Below, piece after piece: positions 58,601-64,000 of a stretch of 64,000 nucleotides of DNA. The notes under the pieces are model-generated. The model saw nothing but the letters and a program-made list of their open reading frames with translations, had not been told where the DNA came from and ran no database searches. The position numbers were made by a program, and so were the translations under genes. Where the stretch lies: positions 992,001-1,056,000 of the forward strand of contig JADJWE010000001.1 of the NCBI GenBank assembly GCA_016716525.1, read 5' to 3'. Source of the DNA: Candidatus Flexicrinis affinis. GTDB lineage: Bacteria > Chloroflexota > Anaerolineae > Aggregatilineales > Phototrophicaceae. Numbering within the stretch: the stretch's first letter is position 1; each line of letters starts with the position of its first letter.

Positions 58601-60786
58601 CACGCCTTCGTGCAGCGGCCCCGGATCTTTTGTGCGTCATGGTCCTCGTGCTTGTTTGGGCGGCGTTCTTCTGGCGACTGCTGACACCGATCGCTGATCA
58701 GCAGGCCTCGCTCGCTCGTGGTGACTTTTCCGCCCAGTTTGTGGCGTTCGGGGCGTATCAGCACGCCCGCTTGAGCGCGGGCGAGGTTCCGCTGTGGAAC
58801 CCGTACAACAACGGCGGGCTCCCGTTCATCGCTGATACGCAAGCGGCCGTGTTCTATCCACCGCGCCTGCTGACGATTGCGCTGACCAACCTGAGTGGCA
58901 CGGGCTGGACATATCACACGCTCGAACTCGAGATGGTCGCGCACGTCCTCCTGTACGTGCTGTTGTTCTACGCCCTCGTGCGCCGCCTGACGGTTGGGAG
59001 TCCGTGGTCTCCGGCGGCGGCGCTCGCGGCGGCGCTGGTGGCGGGATTCGGTGGATTCATGACCGGATACCCGCCGCTTCAGCTCGCGCTGTTGGAGGCC
59101 GCGGTGTGGTTTCCAGCGGTGATGCTTGCGCTGCACGAAGCGACCCGCCGCAATCTCAACTGGCGCTGGACCGTTGCAGCGGGGTGGTTTCTCGGCATTA
59201 GCTGGATGGCGGGTCATCCGCAAACGAGTTTCTTCCTGACGTATGCCGCCGTGGCGTATGGGCTGTTCCGGTTGTGGACGATTCGAGCAAAGACTATCCA
59301 CGCCGTCGCAGCAATCGTGCTGATAGGCGTGGTATCCTTAGGAGTCGTGGCTGTCACACTTTTGCCCGGCCTAGAGTATCTGATGCTCACCAGCCGCGCC
59401 GGGTTCGATTACGCTGCCAAGAGTTCCGGCTTTCCGATTGACCATCTGCTGCAAATCGGCGTGCCGCAAGTGGTCAGCCAATGGTCGCCGCTGTGGATCG
59501 GCACGGTGGGGCTGCTGCTCGCCGCGTTCGCCTTGACGCGCCCCAACCGAAATATCTGGTTCTGGCTCGGCGTCGTTGTCGTCAGCCTCCTCTTCAGCTT
59601 GGGCGCGAACGGGCCGTTGTATCCGGCGCTGTACAACGTCGTGCCGGGGCTGAGCTTCTTCCGTGGGCAGGAGCGCGCGGCATTCCTCGTCGCCAACGCG
59701 GCCGCGATCCTCGTCGGCTACGGCGCGATACAGCTTGGCTCGGCTGTGCCGCTGCGCCGCCGTGTGATTACGGGGGCCGTGGTTGTGTTCATCGTCGTCG
59801 TGTGCGCGCTCATCGTCGAGCCGAAGTCGTCGCCGCAGTATGCGCTGTTCGCCCCGCTGTCATTTGTCTTGGCGTTGTTGGCTGGCACAGCCTCGATCAC
59901 ACGCCAGTCGCGCATGATTGTCGTGCTTGTCGGCCTCATCGTGCTCGAACTGCTCGTCGTGCGCTTCAGCTCGACTAACTACGACTTGCGTCCGCCGGAG
60001 CAGCAAATCAACGCCAATCCGCTGATCGCCGAGGTACAGCAGACGATCGTGCCCGGGGAGCGCGTCGATGGCCGGCGAGTGCTGGGCGGCAACTGGGGCA
60101 GCTACTACAGTATCGCCGATATCCACGGCATCAGCCCGCTGTTTCTCGCCGGCCCTCAGGTCATCATCGAGGAAGGGCTTCCCGACGAGCGTGCATGGGA
60201 ACTGTTTGCCGTTCGCTATGTGTACTCGGATTGGGAGGCGCTTCCCGTGCCGTCGGAGGCGATCGCCAGCGGCGAAGATGCTTCCGGCCTAGTCAACCTG
60301 CATCGGCTCACCGCGCCCCGGCCGTTTGCGCACTTCGTGTATGATGCCGTCGTGGTCGACACCGACGAGGACGCACGCGTGCTGCTGGCCGATCCGACTT
60401 TCAACCCGCGTACCACGGCGATCCTGCACCAGCCGCCGTCGCTGCCGCTTGGGATGGAACCACGCGAACATTACGCTTCGACGGTCACCTTGTTTGAACC
60501 GGAGTACATCATCATCGACGCCCAGTCGCCGGACAACGCCATTCTCTCGCTGGCGATGGTCGACTATCCGGGCTGGCGCGCGGCGGTAGACGGGCAAGAC
60601 GCGGCACTTATGCGCGCTTACGGCGGGCTGATGGCCCTCGAACTACCGGCGGGCCGACATACGATCGAACTTCGCTACGAGCCGCTCACGTATCGGATTG
60701 GCGCGCTGCTCAGTACAGCGACATGGTTGATCTTGCTGGCTGGCAGCGTTGCTGCGGCTTTCGTTCGACTGCGGAGGACTCGGTAA
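58597..60786 (+). CDS. YfhO-like polytopic membrane protein
   Basis: A 729-residue integral membrane protein with about 12-13 helices and a C-terminal soluble beta-rich part (about 460-700). It fits the YfhO family of GT-C-type glycosyltransferase-like proteins. Features are GDFSAQFVAFGAYQHARLSAGEVPLWNPYNNGGLPFIADTQAAVFYPPRLL (25-100), and FFRGQERAAFLVANAAAILVGYGAI. Relatives in Firmicutes add sugars to lipoteichoic acid. It starts at GTG overlapping the GT4 stop by 4 bases and ends in a TAATG junction with the O-antigen ligase gene. Confidence 0.85.
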   Translation: MTRLRAAAPDLLCVMVLVLVWAAFFWRLLTPIADQQASLARGDFSAQFVAFGAYQHARLSAGEVPLWNPYNNGGLPFIADTQAAVFYPPRLLTIALTNLSGTGWTYHTLELEMVAHVLLYVLLFYALVRRLTVGSPWSPAAALAAALVAGFGGFMTGYPPLQLALLEAAVWFPAVMLALHEATRRNLNWRWTVAAGWFLGISWMAGHPQTSFFLTYAAVAYGLFRLWTIRAKTIHAVAAIVLIGVVSLGVVAVTLLPGLEYLMLTSRAGFDYAAKSSGFPIDHLLQIGVPQVVSQWSPLWIGTVGLLLAAFALTRPNRNIWFWLGVVVVSLLFSLGANGPLYPALYNVVPGLSFFRGQERAAFLVANAAAILVGYGAIQLGSAVPLRRRVITGAVVVFIVVVCALIVEPKSSPQYALFAPLSFVLALLAGTASITRQSRMIVVLVGLIVLELLVVRFSSTNYDLRPPEQQINANPLIAEVQQTIVPGERVDGRRVLGGNWGSYYSIADIHGISPLFLAGPQVIIEEGLPDERAWELFAVRYVYSDWEALPVPSEAIASGEDASGLVNLHRLTAPRPFAHFVYDAVVVDTDEDARVLLADPTFNPRTTAILHQPPSLPLGMEPREHYASTVTLFEPEYIIIDAQSPDNAILSLAMVDYPGWRAAVDGQDAALMRAYGGLMALELPAGRHTIELRYEPLTYRIGALLSTATWLILLAGSVAAAFVRLRRTR

Positions 60787-62258
60787 TGCGCGAGATGTCG
60801 CGCCCGCGGACCATTCTTGTGGATTGGGTGACCGGTCTCGATCCGCGCCTCATGGTCGCGGTGATCGCCGCGATCGTGGCCTTGTGTGGCGTGGCCATCG
60901 CGGTTGGCCTGACGGTGCTCGGCCCGTTGTACACCGGCGCGGCGGTCGTGGGCGGACTGGCCGGTCTGTACGTGCTGACCAGCGCGCAGGCCGCGCTGTA
61001 CGGTGTCGTGGCAATCATGGCGCTGCTGCCGTTCGGTACGCTGCCGTTCAGTATCGGCTTCACGCCTACGCTGATCGACGTGATGATCGGTGCGTTCTTG
61101 ATCGTGTACGGCGCACAGTGGATGGTGGGGAAGCGAAACGACTTCCGCACGACGCCGGTGCACGGGATGCTGGCGCTGTATGTACTGTGGATCCTCGCGT
61201 GCTTCGTGCTCGGCCTGCGTTATGCCGCGCCGACCAGCCTGATTCTACGCCAGTTCAGCGAGACGATCCTGATTATGCTGCTCGTGTTCGTGCTAGTCGA
61301 TCTGCTGCGCGATCCCACGATGCTGCGGCGTCTGGTGCTGGTCGTGATCGTGTGCGTGGGCGTGCAGGCCGTTACCGCTCTGGTGCTGTACCGTCTGCCC
61401 GACGATCTCACCGAGCGCCTGCTACGTACGCTTCAGCGCATCGGGTATCCGGGCAGCAACATCATTCGCTACATCGAGCAGAATCCGGGCTTGCCGGAGC
61501 GCGCAATCGGGACGTGGGTCGATCCAAACACGCTCGGCGGGGCGTTGGCGATTGCCGGCACCATGATTGCGCCGCAGGTTTTCGCCCGGAAGCCAGTGCT
61601 GCGTTACCGCGTGCTTACGCTGAGTGTCCTCGGATTGATCGGCTTGGCCCTGTTTCTGACCTATTCGCGCACGTCGATGTTGGCGCTCGGCGTCGGGTTA
61701 GGGACAATCGCCATTGTCCGATATCGCCGTTTCTTGCCGCTGCTGCTCGCTGCCGGCGCGCTTATCTTGCTTATCCCGCAGGCACAGGATTACGTGCAGC
61801 GCTTCATCGATGCGTTCACCGGCGGCGATTTGGCGACGCAGATGCGTATTGGCGAGTATGGCGACTCGCTCAGGCTTATCGGCCAATACCCGATCTTCGG
61901 CATCGGATTCACCGGATCGCCGTCGATCGACCTGTACGCCAGCGTCGCCAGCATGTACCTCATCATGGCGAATCAGATCGGTCTGGTTGGGGTGGCGCTG
62001 TTCGCGCTCGTCATGATCGCCGTACTGATCTATGGATACGTGGCATGGAAACGCGTGATCGGTGACGACGAACTTGAGCCGATCCATCTCGGCTATCACG
62101 CCGCGCTGATCGCGGCGCTCGTCAACGGCATCGGCGACCTGTACTACTTCCGCATCGACTTTCAAGCGTCGATATTGCTTTTCTGGCTGACAGTCTCGCT
62201 TGCGCTGGCGACATCGCGCATCGCGTTGACGCGGGAATCAAAAGCCCCACCGTCCTAG
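60786..62258 (+). CDS. O-antigen ligase-like membrane protein
   Basis: A 490-residue membrane protein with about 11-12 helices and the WaaL/PF04932 pattern. The main loop has PERAIGTWVDPNTLGGALAIAGTMIAPQVF (near 240-270), LALFLTYSRTSMLALGVGLGTIAIVRYRRF, and RIGEYGDSLRLIGQYPIFGIGFTGSP. These are the Arg/Tyr-Ser-Arg and G-x-G motifs seen in ligases and Wzy polymerases. It would join or polymerise the glycan built by the GT2 and GT4 genes. Its 3' end contains a terminator for the gene on the other strand. Confidence 0.87.
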   Translation: MREMSRPRTILVDWVTGLDPRLMVAVIAAIVALCGVAIAVGLTVLGPLYTGAAVVGGLAGLYVLTSAQAALYGVVAIMALLPFGTLPFSIGFTPTLIDVMIGAFLIVYGAQWMVGKRNDFRTTPVHGMLALYVLWILACFVLGLRYAAPTSLILRQFSETILIMLLVFVLVDLLRDPTMLRRLVLVVIVCVGVQAVTALVLYRLPDDLTERLLRTLQRIGYPGSNIIRYIEQNPGLPERAIGTWVDPNTLGGALAIAGTMIAPQVFARKPVLRYRVLTLSVLGLIGLALFLTYSRTSMLALGVGLGTIAIVRYRRFLPLLLAAGALILLIPQAQDYVQRFIDAFTGGDLATQMRIGEYGDSLRLIGQYPIFGIGFTGSPSIDLYASVASMYLIMANQIGLVGVALFALVMIAVLIYGYVAWKRVIGDDELEPIHLGYHAALIAALVNGIGDLYYFRIDFQASILLFWLTVSLALATSRIALTRESKAPPS

Positions 62259-62272
62259 GTGTACGGTGGGGC
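62238..62272 (-). terminator. Rho-independent terminator for the SH3 gene, inside the ligase 3' end
   Basis: The 10-bp stem GCCCCACCGT (62244-62253) with ACGGTGGGGC (62263-62272) is followed on the minus strand by TTTTGATT. One arm and the loop include the last codons and the stop of the plus-strand ligase gene. Confidence 0.75.
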
Positions 62273-62289
62273 AGGCGATCGGAAAATCG

Positions 62290-63363
62290 CTAGAAGGTGA
62301 CCGGCAAGGCGCCCGGGTTGGTGACTTGCAGGAAGTTCCCGCTGACCCAACCGATAACGCCGTTCACGTTGATCTGGTACCACGTCCCGGCGCTGTTCTT
62401 GCCGACAACCGGGAACGACTGGTTACGGGCGATCACGGCCAGAATGTTCTGCACGAACGGGTTCGGCGTGCTGCGCACATTCAGGAAGTAGCAGTTGACG
62501 ACTGTCCCGGTCACGCCGGTCTGCTGCTGGCCGGAGTTGTTGTAGGTCACCGGCACCGCGCCGATATTCGACACGACCGCATAGTCCGCATTGATCCAGC
62601 CGCGCACGCCGCTGGGCAGGATGATCTCGACCCACAGCGGTTCGCCGGATGTCTTGCCGACGACCTGGAACGTCTGGTTGCGCGGGATCATCGTGATGAC
62701 GTTGTTAACGAACGGGTTCGGCGCCGTACGTACGTTCAGGAAGTAGACGTTGACGACGTAGCCAGAGACATAGCCGCCGGGCTGCTGCTGGCCGGAGTTG
62801 TTGTAGGTCACCGGCACCAGATTGAGGTTGGTCACGTTGGCGTAATCGGCGTTGATCCAGCCGGTGCCACCGCCCTGCAGATTGATCTGCACCCACAGCG
62901 GCTCGCCTGAGGTCTTGCCGACGACCACGTGCACAGTACCCAGCGAAACCGTCGTCAAGATCTGACCGGTATACGGGTCGGGGATCGCACGCGCATTCAG
63001 GCTGCCTGTGGTGATCACGGCTGTCGAGACCGTTGCCGGCCCCGGGCCACCCGTGCCGAGCACCGGTACTGATGCAGCGTTGACGACCTGGACGTATTGT
63101 CCGGAAACCCAGCCCGCTTGGCCGCTGGGCGGGAGCAGGATCTGCCACCACAGGCCGTCCGAAGAACGCCCGAGGACTTGGAACGTCATCCCGCGGTCGA
63201 CCACCGCGATGACTCCCGATTGGGTGGAGGGGGTCACGCGAACGTTGAGATGGTCGGCTGTCGTGACCGTAGCATTCGGCACGGCCTGAGCCTGAACCGG
63301 GCTTGCGGCGACGGACAGAACCGCCACGACAAGTAGGCTGATGAGTAGGGTGAAAGCACGCAT
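62290..63363 (-). CDS. Secreted protein with four bacterial SH3 modules
   Basis: A 357-residue secreted protein. A signal peptide (about 1-26, ending PVQAQA) is followed by four SH3b modules. Their openings are TTADHLNVRVTPSTQSG, TTGSLNARAIPDPYTGQILTT, VNVYFLNVRTAPNPFVNN and VNCYFLNVRSTPNPFVQN. Modules 2 to 4 are near-copies with a shared linker of the form VPVTYNNSGQQQ, pointing to recent duplication. Each has a GW-like turn (GWINADY, GWVSGNF). It probably attaches to peptidoglycan. The ATG at 63363 is chosen as the signal peptide start. It resembles the SH3 modules of the protein at 2277-4754. Confidence 0.88.
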   Translation of the reverse strand: MRAFTLLISLLVVAVLSVAASPVQAQAVPNATVTTADHLNVRVTPSTQSGVIAVVDRGMTFQVLGRSSDGLWWQILLPPSGQAGWVSGQYVQVVNAASVPVLGTGGPGPATVSTAVITTGSLNARAIPDPYTGQILTTVSLGTVHVVVGKTSGEPLWVQINLQGGGTGWINADYANVTNLNLVPVTYNNSGQQQPGGYVSGYVVNVYFLNVRTAPNPFVNNVITMIPRNQTFQVVGKTSGEPLWVEIILPSGVRGWINADYAVVSNIGAVPVTYNNSGQQQTGVTGTVVNCYFLNVRSTPNPFVQNILAVIARNQSFPVVGKNSAGTWYQINVNGVIGWVSGNFLQVTNPGALPVTF

Positions 63364-63531
63364 GTTAGATACCGTCCTGTGAACTGATTTCACGCTTCGC
63401 ATAATCTAATTATACGCTCATGTGTTACAGCCAATGCACGCCAACGCAACGCTCCCTATGCGTCGGCCAATTCTCGCCTGACGCAAACGCTACGATGATG
63501 CGGATATGGTTTGCAGCGTGTTTGAATGTGC

Positions 63532-64000
63532 TTAGGATGCGTTCTGCGCCACGCGAAGCGACTTCACGCGCGATTGCAGCTCGCCCAATGACAGCGGATG
63601 ACCTGAATCAACGACCAACCAACCGCCAAAGCCGGATCGCGTCAGCACGTCCACAGTGTTGCGCAGGGCTGTTGCGGCGCTGTCGGTGGCGATCAACTTC
63701 ACGGCTTCGTGTCCGGCCCAGCGCGCGATGTCGATCCCTTCGGCTGCCAAATGCGAGAGGTGAAGCGCAATTTGCAGATGCGGGTGATCTTCCAGCCGCG
63801 ATCGTATAGTGACGGCATGGTCGGGGCGGGTCAACAATGTCGAGCAGGTGCGATCGGCAGGCATGAGCAGCAGATGCGCGCCGAGGGCGTAGGCGAGGTC
63901 GCACAGTGTCGCGCGCAGCTGCGTGATGAGCAGCTCGGCCTCCAGCTCGATCGAGGACTTGTACGGATGAAGGTCCGGCAGCACGCTGTCAGGCGCGTAG
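63532..64000 (-). CDS. Partial gene, unknown (possibly TIM-barrel sugar isomerase-like)
   Basis: The 3' part of a gene that continues off the right edge; the frame stays open to the last base. The visible 155 or so residues (YAPDSVLPDLHPYKSS to SLRVAQNAS) are alpha/beta with patterns like AYALGAHLLLMPAD, LQIALHLSHLAAEGIDIARWAGHEAVKLIATD and GFGGWLVVDSGHPLSLGEL. These suggest the last strands of a xylose-isomerase-like TIM barrel, but no motif is decisive. A GTG at 63984 could be an alternative start, but homology cannot be judged. Confidence 0.6.
   Translation of the reverse strand, partial: YAPDSVLPDLHPYKSSIELEAELLITQLRATLCDLAYALGAHLLLMPADRTCSTLLTRPDHAVTIRSRLEDHPHLQIALHLSHLAAEGIDIARWAGHEAVKLIATDSAATALRNTVDVLTRSGFGGWLVVDSGHPLSLGELQSRVKSLRVAQNAS

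Overview
The window is GC-rich, gene-dense bacterial chromosome. It most likely comes from a Chloroflexota (Anaerolineae-like) genome; this is inferred from gene content, not from a marker tree. Pointers are Thr/Pro-rich linkers in many envelope proteins, DUF4397 and SH3 surface proteins, a baseplate-J-like membrane protein inside an alaS operon, archaeal-type nicotinate phosphoribosyltransferase, paired dynamin-like GTPases, and an Fha-FtsW-PBP cluster. No outer-membrane machinery is visible, while lipoproteins and peptidoglycan genes (murJ, ftsW/rodA, mltG) are present. I see no insertion sequence, prophage, CRISPR array or integrated element, and no gene-free stretch exceeds 300 bases. It reads as core genome.

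Layout: 0-7 kb (minus) holds two DUF4397 surface proteins, ahcY and a PfkB kinase. 7-12.4 kb holds a nicotinate phosphoribosyltransferase plus a CpaF-like ATPase (plus strand), facing mtnA, a nicotinamidase-like enzyme and a DsbA-like protein. 12.4-20 kb holds YjbR, an ADP-ribosylglycohydrolase, CtpA protease, SecG, a peptide-binding ABC protein, a CoA-transferase-like subunit, a NnrU/ICMT-like methyltransferase and pyrimidine phosphorylase. 20-26.7 kb is the alaS / baseplate-J-like / ruvX / mltG / binding-lipoprotein operon, divergent from tyrS. At 28.2-28.4 kb are two CAU tRNAs behind a strong promoter, then lysA and a tandem dynamin-like pair.

33.5-41 kb holds a beta-propeller protein, YceI, a Usp-Usp-DUF389 fusion, an SDR, an unknown protein, a phosphoesterase and a LysM glycosidase-like protein. 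41-47 kb (minus) holds DinB, an AlkP-superfamily metalloenzyme, and a compact C39-TPR / murJ / MBL / thioredoxin unit. 48-53 kb holds fhaA, fhaB, mtnP, ftsW/rodA and a PbpA-like protein, recalling the actinobacterial fhaA-pbpA locus. 53-56 kb is rpsF-ssb-rpsR-ppiC. 56.5-62.3 kb is a polysaccharide operon (GT2, frameshifted GT4, YfhO-like, O-antigen ligase). The right end holds a four-SH3 secreted protein and a partial gene.

The most notable items are: a ribosomal protein S18 with fourteen perfect Arg-Gly-Asp repeats, encoded with only synonymous variation; a PbpA-like penicillin-binding protein that has lost all three catalytic motifs but stays coupled to FtsW/RodA; a one-base frameshift in the GT4 gene; and a CpaF-type ATPase translationally coupled to an NAD-salvage enzyme. 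Methyl-cycle and nucleoside salvage functions (ahcY, PfkB kinase, mtnP, mtnA, nicotinamidase, nicotinate phosphoribosyltransferase, pyrimidine phosphorylase) are spread over the window and could together recycle SAH, MTA and nicotinamide.
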